This document shows positions 1-9,063 of a stretch of 64,000 nt of DNA, piece after piece (the first letter of the stretch is position 1; every line of letters starts with the position of its first letter). The DNA lies in NCBI RefSeq assembly GCF_003430825.1, contig NZ_CP024047.1:1860001-1924000 (forward strand). Reading direction: 5' to 3'. The notes under the pieces are model-generated. The model saw only the letters and a list, made by a program, of their open reading frames with translations, did no database searches and had not been told where the DNA came from. This stretch comes from Natrarchaeobaculum sulfurireducens. GTDB lineage: Archaea > Halobacteriota > Halobacteria > Halobacteriales > Natrialbaceae. Both the position numbers and the translations under genes were made by a program.

Positions 1-3000
1 GCCGACGGTCGCCGTCTGGTTCTACGAATCCCACTGGACCCACGAGAACACCCGCTACGTCGACGCGCAGGTTCGCGCGCTCGAGGGCCAGGGCGCGAAC
101 GTCCTCCCGATCTTCTGTAATCCGGCGACGGATACCGAAGAACAGGAGGACGCGGAGTGGGTGACGGACAACTGGTTGATCGACGACGAGGGACAGCCGG
201 TCGTCGACGCCGTCCTCTCTTCGTTCATGTTCTCGCTGTCGATGGACGAACGCGGCCGCAGCGCCAGCGACGAGGGCCAGTCGGCCGAGGACGTCTTCCT
301 CGACCGACTCGGCGTCCCCGTCATCCAGACGATCACGACGATGCGCTCGCGCTCTCGGTACGAGTCGAGCGAGACGGGTGTGATGGGCTTCGAACTCGCC
401 CTCTCGGTCGCGTTGCCGGAGTTCGACGGGAACGTCATCACCCACCCGATCTCGGGCAAAGAGCGAACCGACGACGATGCTGGGATCGGATCGACCCCCA
501 AGCATCACTTCCCGATCGACGACCGGATCGACCACGCCACCCGGCTGGCGGTCAACTGGGCACGACTGCGTCACACCCCGAACGAAGAGAAGACCGTCGC
601 CGTCGTCCTCCACAACTACCCACCGAGCGACGACGGAATCGGGACGGCGTTCGGCCTCGACTCGCCCGAGTCGACGGTCAACTTACTCTCCGAACTCGCG
701 GCCCGGAACTACGATCTCGGCGACGGACTGCCCGAGGACGGCCAGACGCTCGTCGAAACACTGACCGCGCAACTGACGCTCGAGGACCGCTGGGTGGCTC
801 CCGAAGACGTTCGTGACCTCTCGGTCGACGTCGTCTCGGCCGAGCAGTACGAGGCGTGGTTCGGCGACGCCGACGAGCGGTTCCAGGAGCACATCGTCGA
901 AGAGTGGGGCACGATTCCGGATCGCCCGTTCGCGATTCCCGGTGTTGAGTTCGGCAACGTGCTCGTCACCGTCCAGCCCCCGCGCGGATTCGGGATGGAC
1001 CCCTCGAAGGTCTATCACGACTCCGATCTCCAGCCGCCACACGACTACTACGCCTTCTACGGCTGGCTGCGCAACGAGTTCGAGGCAGACGCCGTGGTCC
1101 ACCTCGGCACGCACGGCAGCCTCGAGTGGCTCCCCGGCAAGACCGTCGGCTTAAACGGCGAGAGCGCACCCGACCAGCTGATAGACGACCTGCCGAACGT
1201 CTACCCCTACATCGTCAACAACCCTGGCGAGGGGACCCAGGCCAAACGGCGCTCCTACGCGGCGATCGTCGATTACCTGACGCCCGTGATGAGAAATGCC
1301 GGGACGTACGACGAACTGTCGGAACTCGAGGAACTCGCCAACCAGTACCGCGAGGCCGGGATGGAAGACGCCCGCGCGGACGACGGCGAGCACCTCGAGA
1401 CCCTGATTCGAGAGACGGTCGAGGACCTCGATCTAGCGGTCGAGCTGGGAATCGCAGGAACCATCGACGAGAAAGCCGACGTTCGCGGACCTGACGAGGC
1501 CGGTTCTACGCTCGCAGAGGGCGAGGTCGACGGCGACGACCTCGAGATCGGCGAGCTGGTCGAGCGCATCCACGAGTATCTCACGGACGTCAAGACCACG
1601 CAGATCCGACTCGGGCTGCACACGATGTCCGAGCCGCCCGAAGGCGAGCGATTGGTCGAATACCTGGTCGCGCTGACCCGTCTCGAGAACCCCGGCGCGC
1701 CGAGCCTGCGCGAAAGCGTCGCGGGCGCGCTGGGCGTCGATTACGAGACGATGTTGAACGCGCCCGGCGAGTACGACGACGCCCTCGGAATGACCTATGC
1801 CGAGGCCGCAGACGTGGTCTACGAGACGAGCGTCGAGTTGATCGAGACGCTCGCAGCACACGGCTTCGACGTGCCCGTCTCCGAACTCGAGGGCGGTCCC
1901 GACGACGAGGTCAACATCAACCTCATGATCGTCGACCTCGAGACGATCGGCGACGCGCGTGCGAAACCGGGGGCTCACGACGACCTGCGGAAGGTCCTCG
2001 CGTACGTCTGCGAGGAGGCTCAGCCGCGCGTCCAGGGTGCCGAAGACGAGATTCCGCGCACCGCGGACGCCCTCTCCGGTTCGTACGTCCCACCGGGCGG
2101 CTCCGGCGCGCCGACCCGCGGTGGCGTCGACCTGCTGCCGACAGGGCGGAACTTCTACACGCTCGATCCACGGAAGGTGCCCGCGAAGGCGGCCTGGCAG
2201 GTCGGACGCGAGGTGGCCGAGGGTGTTCTCGAGCGCCACCACAACGAGACCGGCGAGTACCCCGAGGAGATCGGCGTCGTCGCCTGGGGGACCCCGACGG
2301 TCCGCACCCGCGGCGAGACGATCGCTCAGGTGCTCGCGATGATGGGCGTCGAGCCACAGTGGACCGACGCCGGCCGGATCGACGACGTCGAGCCGATCCC
2401 GCTCGAGGAGCTGGATCGGCCGCGAATCGACGTGACGACGCGTGTCTCCGGGCTGTTCCGTGACGCCTTCCCCGCGGCTGCAGGCGTCATCCACGATGCC
2501 GTCGACGCCGTCGTCGACCTCGAGGAGCCCCACGAAATGAACTACGTCAAAAAACACGTCGAGGAGGAAGCCGAGCAGTTGCGAGCGGAGGAGAGACTCG
2601 ACGAATCGGACGCCCGGAACGCGGCGAAACACCGCGTTTTCACCACCAAACCCGGCGGCTACGGGGCTGGGACGAACAAGGCCGTCGACGAGGGCAACTG
2701 GGACGACCGGTCTGATCTCGCGAGCGTCTACGTCCAGTGGGGCGGCTACGCCATGGGCTCCCGCGGGCGGGTTTCTGACGCCCACGCATCCTTCGAGCGA
2801 CGGCTCTCGAGCGTCGATGCGACAGTCAAGCTCGAGGACACGATGGAACAGGACGAGTTCGACTCCTCGGACTGGTATGCGTTCCACGGCGGCTTCATCT
2901 CCGCCGTCGCCGAGGTCTCGGGTGAGGAACCCGCCTCCTACGTCGGCGACTCCTCGGACCCGGACAACGTCTCCGTCTACACGAACGAGGAGAAAGTCCG

Positions 3001-3388
3001 GAAGGCCATGCGCGCACGCGTGCTCAACCCCGACTGGCTCGAGTCGATGGAAGACCACGGCTACAAGGGCGCTGGCGACCTCTCGACGACGGTCGACGTC
3101 ACCCTCGGCTGGGACGCCACGACGGGCGTCGTCAGCGACACGCTGTGGGAAGACGTCGCCGAGAAGTTCGCCTTCGACGACGATCGCCAGGCGTGGATGC
3201 GCGAGGTCAACCCGTGGGCGCTCGAGTCGATCACCGACACCTTACTCGAGGCGATCGATCGCGACCTCTGGGACGCCGACGACGAGACCGTCGATCGGCT
3301 ACGCGACCTGAACCTCGAGGTCGAGGGTGACCTCGAGGCGCGGACGACCAACGAGGCCGTCGGTGCAGGGGTGGCCACCGATGACTGA
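1..3388 (+). CDS. cobN: Cobaltochelatase subunit CobN (5' end outside window)
   Basis: Large subunit of the ATP-dependent cobaltochelatase that inserts cobalt into the corrin ring. The reading frame is open from base 2, so the gene starts upstream of the window; about 1128 residues are visible. The CobN/BchH signature HLGTHGSLEWLPGK lies near bases 1099-1140, followed by the conserved YPYIVNNPGEGTQAKRR stretch near 1204-1254. The end overlaps the cbiC start by 8 nt, so the two are probably co-transcribed and translationally coupled. Family assignment is firm; whether it uses cobalt or magnesium rests on the cbiC and cbiE neighbours. Confidence 0.93.
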   Translation, partial: PTVAVWFYESHWTHENTRYVDAQVRALEGQGANVLPIFCNPATDTEEQEDAEWVTDNWLIDDEGQPVVDAVLSSFMFSLSMDERGRSASDEGQSAEDVFLDRLGVPVIQTITTMRSRSRYESSETGVMGFELALSVALPEFDGNVITHPISGKERTDDDAGIGSTPKHHFPIDDRIDHATRLAVNWARLRHTPNEEKTVAVVLHNYPPSDDGIGTAFGLDSPESTVNLLSELAARNYDLGDGLPEDGQTLVETLTAQLTLEDRWVAPEDVRDLSVDVVSAEQYEAWFGDADERFQEHIVEEWGTIPDRPFAIPGVEFGNVLVTVQPPRGFGMDPSKVYHDSDLQPPHDYYAFYGWLRNEFEADAVVHLGTHGSLEWLPGKTVGLNGESAPDQLIDDLPNVYPYIVNNPGEGTQAKRRSYAAIVDYLTPVMRNAGTYDELSELEELANQYREAGMEDARADDGEHLETLIRETVEDLDLAVELGIAGTIDEKADVRGPDEAGSTLAEGEVDGDDLEIGELVERIHEYLTDVKTTQIRLGLHTMSEPPEGERLVEYLVALTRLENPGAPSLRESVAGALGVDYETMLNAPGEYDDALGMTYAEAADVVYETSVELIETLAAHGFDVPVSELEGGPDDEVNINLMIVDLETIGDARAKPGAHDDLRKVLAYVCEEAQPRVQGAEDEIPRTADALSGSYVPPGGSGAPTRGGVDLLPTGRNFYTLDPRKVPAKAAWQVGREVAEGVLERHHNETGEYPEEIGVVAWGTPTVRTRGETIAQVLAMMGVEPQWTDAGRIDDVEPIPLEELDRPRIDVTTRVSGLFRDAFPAAAGVIHDAVDAVVDLEEPHEMNYVKKHVEEEAEQLRAEERLDESDARNAAKHRVFTTKPGGYGAGTNKAVDEGNWDDRSDLASVYVQWGGYAMGSRGRVSDAHASFERRLSSVDATVKLEDTMEQDEFDSSDWYAFHGGFISAVAEVSGEEPASYVGDSSDPDNVSVYTNEEKVRKAMRARVLNPDWLESMEDHGYKGAGDLSTTVDVTLGWDATTGVVSDTLWEDVAEKFAFDDDRQAWMREVNPWALESITDTLLEAIDRDLWDADDETVDRLRDLNLEVEGDLEARTTNEAVGAGVATDD

Positions 3389-4151
3389 GGACGACCCCCT
3401 CGAGTCCGACGGCGGGGCATACGAGCGTGAGTACGCCGACCTCGGCGCGACGACCCAGGAGGCGATGGAGATCGCCGAGACGAGTATGGACATCGTCCGG
3501 CAGTTCGTCCCCGACGAGACGCTCGCGGATCGCATTCGACAGAAGTCCGTCCACTCGATGGGCGATATCGAGTTTCAACACCTGCTCGAGTTCACCGGGG
3601 GCGACGACCTCGGAGCCGACGAGGACGCCCCCGTTCGAGCTGGTGCCCGTGCCGTCCTCGAGGCGGCGAACGTCGTCACGGACATCACGATGGCCCAGGT
3701 GGGAATTACTGGCCGCGGGCACGACTGCGAGAAGCACAAGGCGATCGGCCACGGCTCCGAGTTGGCCAACGAGACGGGTATGACCCGGACCGCTGCGGGC
3801 GTCCTCGAGCTCGACAAACGGGGGGTCTACGACGGCGCAATCGCGACGGTGGGGAACGCGCCGACGGCCGCCTTCGCGCTCGCCGACTGCATCGAGAACG
3901 GCACCCGACCGGCCGTCGTCGTCGCGACACCCGTCGGTTTCGTCAAGGCCGAAGAGAGTCGTGGGCGCATTCGCGAGGTGAGCGAGAGCTACGACGTGCC
4001 CGCGATCACGAACGTCGGGCGACGCGGCGGCAGCGGCCTCGCTGCCGCGCTGACGAACGAACTGATTCACGTCGCCACAGACGTCCGGGCGGGCGACCTC
4101 GAGCTCGAGCGCACGGCCGACGAACGAAGCGCCGACGAGGTGAAAAAATGA
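3381..4151 (+). CDS. cbiC: Cobalt-precorrin-8 methylmutase CbiC
   Basis: Moves the C11 methyl group to C12 in cobalt-precorrin-8 to give cobyrinate. Family motifs are RQKSVHSMGDIEF near the N-terminus (with the catalytic-type histidine), GNAPTAAFAL in the middle and ATPVGFVKAEESR towards the C-terminus. ATG 3381 is preferred over the upstream in-frame ATG at 3327 because it overlaps the cobN stop (ATGACTGA) and removes an 18-residue Arg/Pro-rich extension read from cobN coding sequence. The stop overlaps the next start by 4 nt (ATGA). 256 residues, slightly longer than bacterial CbiC because of an acidic N-terminus. Confidence 0.92.
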   Translation: MTEDDPLESDGGAYEREYADLGATTQEAMEIAETSMDIVRQFVPDETLADRIRQKSVHSMGDIEFQHLLEFTGGDDLGADEDAPVRAGARAVLEAANVVTDITMAQVGITGRGHDCEKHKAIGHGSELANETGMTRTAAGVLELDKRGVYDGAIATVGNAPTAAFALADCIENGTRPAVVVATPVGFVKAEESRGRIREVSESYDVPAITNVGRRGGSGLAAALTNELIHVATDVRAGDLELERTADERSADEVKK

Positions 4152-4987
4152 GCGACGAGTACGACCTCGACAGTGGGCCGGACCCGGCGACGTTCGCAGC
4201 CGCGGCGGCCGAACCCGACATCGACGAGGAGAGCGCTGCGCCGAGGGGGCAGCGAGACGGAGGCGGCGGAGCCGCCGAAGTCCACGACCCCGTCTACGCC
4301 GTCGGCGTCGGACCGGGGAACCTCGAGTACCTCACCCCGCGTGGCGAGCGTGCAATCGCCGAGGCGGACGTCGTCGTCGGTTTCACGACCGTCGTCGAGT
4401 TCGTCGCGGAGTGTACCGACGCCGACCTGCTGACCTGTGGGTACAAGGACGAAGCAGCGGCGCTTTCGGAGTTCGCCGAGCGCGTCGCTGCTGGCGAGTC
4501 GGGCACCGCCGTCGCCATGGGCGATCCGAACCACTCGGGCTACCAGTTCGTCGGGAAAGTCCAACGCGCCCTCGAGCGTACGGCCCCCGAAACGCCGCTT
4601 CGGGTGATCCCTGGCATCTCCTCGATCCAGCTCGCTGCGAGCCGTGCCCGAACGCCAAAGGAGGATTCGACGTTCGTCACGCTTCACAAAAGCGGCGACG
4701 TTACCGCGGATATGGATCGTCTCGCGGCGGCCGTCGACGAGCGCCACCTGCTCGTCCTCCCCCGACCCTACGACATCATGCCCGGCGACATCGCCGAGTT
4801 TCTGCTCGAGTCGGGTGCTGACCCCGCCCTCGAGGCGCTGGTGTGTGAAAAATTGACCCACAAGGCCGAGGAGATCCACCGGTTTACCCTCGCGGAACTG
4901 GCGGCACACGCCGGTGGCGACGGGCCGGAGGACACGCCCTTTTCGGACCTGATCGTGCTCGTGGTTCGACAGCCCGTCGAGGCGTAG
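4148..4987 (+). CDS. cbiE: Cobalt-precorrin-7 (C5)-methyltransferase CbiE
   Basis: SAM-dependent tetrapyrrole methylase of the cobalamin pathway. It begins with an acidic tail of about 45 residues, then the YAVGVGPGNLEYLTPRGERA motif typical of the fold, a GDPNHSGYQF segment where most CbiE proteins have GDPxFYG, and IPGISSIQLAASRA, which is characteristic of CbiE. No CbiT (C15-methyltransferase/decarboxylase) domain is fused. The ATGA overlap with cbiC supports an operon. CbiH and CbiF were considered, but the PGISSIQLA motif and the size favour CbiE. Confidence 0.82.
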   Translation: MSDEYDLDSGPDPATFAAAAAEPDIDEESAAPRGQRDGGGGAAEVHDPVYAVGVGPGNLEYLTPRGERAIAEADVVVGFTTVVEFVAECTDADLLTCGYKDEAAALSEFAERVAAGESGTAVAMGDPNHSGYQFVGKVQRALERTAPETPLRVIPGISSIQLAASRARTPKEDSTFVTLHKSGDVTADMDRLAAAVDERHLLVLPRPYDIMPGDIAEFLLESGADPALEALVCEKLTHKAEEIHRFTLAELAAHAGGDGPEDTPFSDLIVLVVRQPVEA

Positions 4988-5007
4988 CGACGGTCACCAC
5001 TGGCATC

Positions 5008-5172
5008 TCACTCGTCGGCACTTCGTTCTCTGAGTACGGTACTGACTGTCGTCGACACTTCCTCGAGCGCGACGGAGTGGGTCTTTCGGAGGTCGCCAGC
5101 CTGGGCTTCGTCGAGGTGTCGAAGCGCCTCTCGAAGGTGGTACTCGGTGTCGATGTGTTCGTCGTCGGTCAT
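5008..5172 (-). CDS. Small conserved-looking hypothetical protein (54 aa)
   Basis: A 54-residue acidic, probably helical protein beginning MTDDEHIDTEYHLREALRHL. A longer in-frame start at 5409 exists, but the added residues are Arg/Ser-rich and look like read-through of non-coding sequence; the composition becomes typically haloarchaeal only after the methionine at 5172. It converges with cbiE, with 20 nt between stops. I do not recognise a function; size and composition resemble many small haloarchaeal proteins of unknown role. Confidence 0.6.
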   Translation of the reverse strand: MTDDEHIDTEYHLREALRHLDEAQAGDLRKTHSVALEEVSTTVSTVLRERSADE

Positions 5173-5450
5173 CTCCCTCGTCGACGATGAGATAATGGAT
5201 TCGGACGGGTAACTCTGTCGGGAGGACGTTAGTTGGCCACACACGTCCCTGTGTCCGTTTCTGAGTGTCTCTCGGTGCCGTCTATTCGAGGGCGTCGTGA
5301 ATCCTGCCCGTCGAGAAACTCGCTCCCGGTTTCGTCGTCCAACCACTCGGTCGAACAGTTGGGAGAACCGACCGTCTCGGCTGCGATCGTAACTCGACAT
5401 CGAGTACAATATGTGTAGTTAAGTAGCGTCGAGACGGTCGTTCAGACAGA

Positions 5451-6425
5451 ATGGGTTACTATGCGGGCGTCGATCTCGGTGCGACGAACGTGCGAGCGGT
5501 CGTCGCCGAGGCCGATGGGACGACGATCGGCGTCAGTCGAAACGAGACACCGCGTGGGCCGACGGGCATCGACGTCACCGAGGGTGTCCTCGAGACGCTT
5601 CGTGAAGCGTGCGTCGACGCGGGTGTCGCCCCCAACCGGATCGTGGCCGCTGGGATCGGCTCGATCGGTCCGTTCGATCTCGTCGAAGGAGCCGTCATCG
5701 ATCCGGCGAACCTGCCGGATTCGATCGACCGAATCCCGCTCACCGGGCCGATCGAGAACCTGATCGACAGCGACGACGTCTACCTCCACAACGACACGAA
5801 CGCGGGCGTCATCGGTGAACGGTTCCACTCGAGTCGAAACCCGGACGACATGGTCTACATCACGATCTCTTCGGGGATCGGAGCGGGCGTCTGCTGTGAC
5901 GGTCGGGTGCTCGACGGCTGGGACGGTAACGCCGGCGAGGTCGGCCACTACGTCGTCGATCCGACCGGTCGTCTGACCTGTGGTTGCGGCCACGACGGCC
6001 ACTGGGAGGCGTACTGCTCGGGCAACGGCATCCCTGACTACGCCCGACTGCTCGCCGAGGACGACCCGTCGATCGACACCGAATTGCCGCTCGAGGGCCC
6101 TGAATTCACGGCGAAAGACGTCTTCGATCTCGCGGGCGAAGACGAGTTTGCCGACTACGTGATCGACCAGGTCGCACACTGGAACGCCATCGGTGTCACG
6201 AACGTCGTCCACGCCTTTTCGCCGATCGTGATCTCTTTCGGCGGTGCCGTTTCCCTCCACAACGAAGCGCTCGTCGTCGACCCGATTCGCAAGCGCGTCT
6301 CGGAGATGGTGATGACCAACGTCCCCGAAATTCGCGTCACCGACCTGGGCGACGACGTCGTCGTCGAGGGCGCACTGGCGAGCGCGCTCACCGACGGCAC
6401 CGGCGACCGACGTCACCACGAGTGA
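5451..6425 (+). CDS. ROK-family sugar kinase (probable glucokinase)
   Basis: ATP-dependent sugar kinase of the ROK family, 324 residues. The N-terminal phosphate-binding motif is GVDLGATNVRAV (residues 6-17); the catalytic aspartate is D114 in LHNDTNAG. The zinc site has H165 and C176-x-C178, but the expected third cysteine (position 183) is a histidine, in CGCGHDGHWEAYCSG. It stands alone on the + strand with an AT-rich stretch (GTAGTTAAGTAG, about 5415) upstream as a possible promoter. Glucose is the likeliest substrate from family knowledge, but the sequence alone does not prove it. Confidence 0.85.
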   Translation: MGYYAGVDLGATNVRAVVAEADGTTIGVSRNETPRGPTGIDVTEGVLETLREACVDAGVAPNRIVAAGIGSIGPFDLVEGAVIDPANLPDSIDRIPLTGPIENLIDSDDVYLHNDTNAGVIGERFHSSRNPDDMVYITISSGIGAGVCCDGRVLDGWDGNAGEVGHYVVDPTGRLTCGCGHDGHWEAYCSGNGIPDYARLLAEDDPSIDTELPLEGPEFTAKDVFDLAGEDEFADYVIDQVAHWNAIGVTNVVHAFSPIVISFGGAVSLHNEALVVDPIRKRVSEMVMTNVPEIRVTDLGDDVVVEGALASALTDGTGDRRHHE

Positions 6426-6672
6426 TAGCGTCCTTCGCTGTCGTCGGAACGCGGTGACCCATCGCTTGCTCGTGGTGAGCCCCACTTTGGCGCTCACCGA
6501 CGCGGAACGCGGCGACGTGACTCCATCGCAGTACGCCGAACTGACAACAGTTCTTAATGGCCTGGATAGACGGCACCGCCGACGGACCACCGAACCGGGT
6601 CTTTCGTGGTCGTTACTGACGAATACGGGCGTCCTGCGCAACGTATTCCCCGCTCGAGTCCTAAGCAGGGGT

Positions 6673-7038
6673 ATGTCAGAATCCGACGCCGACCGTCCGC
6701 TCAAAGCGCGCGTCGAGGAGTGGCTCAGCCGCGAAATGCCGATCATCCAGATGCACGGCGGGACGAGCGCGGTTCGGGAGGCCGACCCCGAAACTGGCGA
6801 AGTGATCATCGAACTCGGTGGCGGCTGTTCGGGGTGTTCCGTCAGCGACGTCACTACGGGTAACATCGAAGCCGCGCTCATCCAGTGGCCCGAAATCGAC
6901 GAGGTGACGGTTCGAGTTCCTGACCCCCGGGACAGCCTCGGCGGCCCCGACCAGGCCGAGTCGATCATGGGCATCGACCGAACCGAGGGTGGTCGCGGCG
7001 ACTGGGGCTCGTCGAACCCCGGCAAAGACCACCTTTAG
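6673..7038 (+). CDS. NifU C-terminal-domain Fe-S cluster protein
   Basis: A 121-residue protein made mostly of one NifU C-terminal (Nfu) domain, which carries a labile 4Fe-4S cluster for delivery to apoproteins. The cluster-binding cysteines are C52 and C55 in LGGGCSGCSVSDV. The helix-strand pattern before it (LKARVEEWLSREMPIIQMHGG) fits the fold. The start at 6673 is chosen because the upstream in-frame extension to 6454 is low-quality sequence. No A-type or SUF partner is adjacent. Confidence 0.88.
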   Translation: MSESDADRPLKARVEEWLSREMPIIQMHGGTSAVREADPETGEVIIELGGGCSGCSVSDVTTGNIEAALIQWPEIDEVTVRVPDPRDSLGGPDQAESIMGIDRTEGGRGDWGSSNPGKDHL

Positions 7039-7252
7039 AGTCTGTCTCTCCGTTTTGCCCCTCCGTTCTGTCTCTCGATAGCGTGTCCGTCGAAGGTAGT
7101 CGAGACACACCTCGAGTCGGATCCTGCTATCTGCTCGAGGGCCAGTTTCATCCGCCGCTCGAGAACGTCGAGCCTGTGGGGTACGTTGGCAGGACCGGAG
7201 AGTTTTGGGAACTCCTATATGCTTTTACGCGCCAATTACGGAGTCGTACACC

Positions 7253-7300
7253 ATGACGACGTGTGGACGTCCGCGACACGGAGGTGACGGCGATGGGTAA
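7253..7300 (+). CDS. Possible leader mini-ORF before ACT-hom operon
   Basis: A 15-codon reading frame (ATG at 7253, TAA at 7298-7300) overlaps the start of the ACT-domain gene in another frame, and the operon's Shine-Dalgarno sequence lies inside it. Translation through it would cover the ribosome binding site of the next gene. It encodes MTTCGRPRHGGDGDG, with two threonines and one cysteine but no run of a regulatory amino acid. It may be chance in GC-rich DNA. Confidence 0.2.
   Translation: MTTCGRPRHGGDGDG
7280..7287 (+). promoter_or_regulatory. Strong Shine-Dalgarno deciding the ACT-protein start
   Basis: GGAGGTGA, a full complement to the 3' end of haloarchaeal 16S rRNA, lies 5 nt before ATG 7293. 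This favours ATG 7293 over the GTG at 7263. Confidence 0.75.
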
Positions 7301-7850
7301 CGAAACCAGCGACGGAGACGACCCGGAGACAGACGGCGGCGTCCGGCCGTACACGGTTCGACTCGAGCTCGTCGACGAACCGGGAGAGCTGCTCCGCGCG
7401 CTCGCACCGGTCGCCGACAACGGAGGGAACCTGCTTTCGATCCACCACGAACGCGGCAACATCACACCCCGCGGTCACATCCCCGTAGAGGTCGACCTCG
7501 AGTGTCCGCCGGATCGCTTCGACGACGTCGTCGACGCGCTGCGAAACGCCGGCGTCAACGTGATTCAGGCCGGCGCAGAACACTACGGCGAGGAGATCAA
7601 CGTCGTTCTCGTCGGCGAACTCGTCGAGACCGACCTTTCGGAGACGCTCTCACGGATCGAAGCCGAGGCCGACTCGGTCGTCCGCGACCTCTCGCTTTCG
7701 GCTCCGGACGGAACCGATGGAATCTCGAGCGCACGCGTCCGACTCGCGATCGACTCGGGTCGTGCCGACGAGGCACTCGCAGCGATTCGCTCGATCGGTT
7801 CCTCGAAGGATCTCACTGTCGTCGAACCACTGCTCGGGGGTGAGGCCTGA
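7293..7850 (+). CDS. ACT-domain protein, probable regulator of homoserine dehydrogenase
   Basis: A 185-residue protein with an N-terminal ACT domain (TVRLELVDEPGELLRALAP..., about residues 20-90), the module that binds amino acids in biosynthetic enzymes, and a second, less typical alpha/beta half. It overlaps the start of homoserine dehydrogenase by one base (TGATG). Haloarchaeal homoserine dehydrogenase here lacks its own ACT domain, so this protein probably supplies feedback control in trans. That role is inference from the neighbour; the ligand (threonine or methionine) cannot be read from the sequence. The start at 7293 is set by a strong Shine-Dalgarno. Confidence 0.85.
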   Translation: MGNETSDGDDPETDGGVRPYTVRLELVDEPGELLRALAPVADNGGNLLSIHHERGNITPRGHIPVEVDLECPPDRFDDVVDALRNAGVNVIQAGAEHYGEEINVVLVGELVETDLSETLSRIEAEADSVVRDLSLSAPDGTDGISSARVRLAIDSGRADEALAAIRSIGSSKDLTVVEPLLGGEA

Positions 7851-8797
7851 TGCGTCTCGCTATTCTCGGTTCCGGCGCCGTCGGCCAATCAGTCGCCGAC
7901 CTCGCTGGCGAGTATGGACACGAAGTCGTTGCGCTCGCAGACTCGAGTAGCGCCGTCGTCGACTCCGACGGCATCGACGTCGACGATGCGCTCGAACGCA
8001 AGATCAGTTCGGGAGCCGTTGGGGACGCCGACCCAGCGGCCGTTTTCGAGACTGACTACGACGTACTGGTCGAGGCGACGCCGACGACCCTCGACGACGC
8101 CGAACCCGGCTTCACGCACGCAAAGCGCGCACTCGAGGCCGACCGCCACGTCGTCCTCGCGAACAAGGGGCCGGTCGCCGAACGCTATGAGGATCTGCGA
8201 GCAATCGAAGCCGACAGTGCAGGCTCGGTCCGGTTCGAGGCCACGGTCGGTGGTGCGATTCCGGTCCTTTCGACGATCGAAGACGAGACGCCACAGGCGG
8301 TCACCGCAGTTCGTGGCGTCTTAAACGGCACCGCGAACTTTATCCTCACCCGGATGGCCGCCGAAGGGCTCGACTACGAACACGTCCTCGCGGAGGCCCA
8401 GGACCTGGGTGTCGCCGAGGCCGATCCGACGTTCGACGTCGACGGCACCGACGCCGCGCTGAAGTTCGTCATCCTCGCAAACGTGCTCTCCGACGGCGGC
8501 TTCTCGCTCGAGGATGCGACCGTCGAGGGCATCCAGAACATCCCCGGCAGCGCACTCGACCTCGCGGCGGAGGATGGCCGAACGATCCGACTCATCGGCG
8601 AGGCGACCCGCGAAGGCATCCGCGTCGGGCCTCGACTCGTCCCCGAAAACGGCGCACTCGCCGTCACGGGCACACGAAATATCGTCCAGATCGAGACTCG
8701 CCACGCCGGCTCGCTGCACTCGAGCGGCCGCGGTGCTGGCGGTCCCGAGACGGCAACCGCAGTTCTCTCGGACGTCGGTCGACTCCCCGAACTGTAA
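7850..8797 (+). CDS. hom: Homoserine dehydrogenase
   Basis: Reduces aspartate semialdehyde to homoserine in threonine and methionine synthesis. The N-terminal Rossmann motif is ILGSGAVGQSVADLA (residues 5-19). The catalytic region includes VLANKGPVA, GGAIPVLSTI, GVLNGTANFILTRM and AEADPTFDVDGTDAALK, the last containing the family's conserved Asp/Lys. At 315 residues it is the short form ending after the catalytic domain, with no C-terminal ACT domain; the gene just upstream encodes one separately. It is read from an ATG overlapping the previous stop. Confidence 0.95.
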   Translation: MRLAILGSGAVGQSVADLAGEYGHEVVALADSSSAVVDSDGIDVDDALERKISSGAVGDADPAAVFETDYDVLVEATPTTLDDAEPGFTHAKRALEADRHVVLANKGPVAERYEDLRAIEADSAGSVRFEATVGGAIPVLSTIEDETPQAVTAVRGVLNGTANFILTRMAAEGLDYEHVLAEAQDLGVAEADPTFDVDGTDAALKFVILANVLSDGGFSLEDATVEGIQNIPGSALDLAAEDGRTIRLIGEATREGIRVGPRLVPENGALAVTGTRNIVQIETRHAGSLHSSGRGAGGPETATAVLSDVGRLPEL

Positions 8798-9031
8798 CTG
8801 ACTCGGCGTCTTCTTCGTCATCTTCGTTTCGCGCTCCGGTGTGGCCTGCGTCGAGTTCCATGGCTCTCAGGTCGTCGTTCGGGCCCGGATTTTCGATCCA
8901 TCTTGAGCAGCCGTTTCGACCGGTCACACGTCCGCCGAAACCGTGTGTACGTGACACAAACCGCAAGCAGGCGTCGGGTTTGGCTGAATGCGCTTTCGAA
9001 ATGGTTTTAACCGCAACGAGCCAAAGGCACC

Positions 9032-9039
9032 GATATAAG
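9032..9039 (+). promoter_or_regulatory. TATA-like box for EF-1A
   Basis: GATATAAG centred about 28 nt before ATG 9064, the spacing expected for an archaeal promoter giving a leaderless or nearly leaderless mRNA. The 266-base gap before it shows no other gene. Confidence 0.55.
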
Positions 9040-9063
9040 CGCCTCTGCGCGTGAGCTACAACA

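Noticed and set aside
1433-3058. 541-residue open frame on the minus strand opposite cobN
   Set aside because: It mirrors the codon periodicity of cobN in GC-rich DNA; the + strand carries clear CobN motifs and the antisense product has no recognisable domain.
5442-7025. 527-residue minus-strand frame over the ROK kinase and Nfu genes
   Set aside because: It spans two real genes and their gap; the sequence is Arg/Asp-rich shadow translation.
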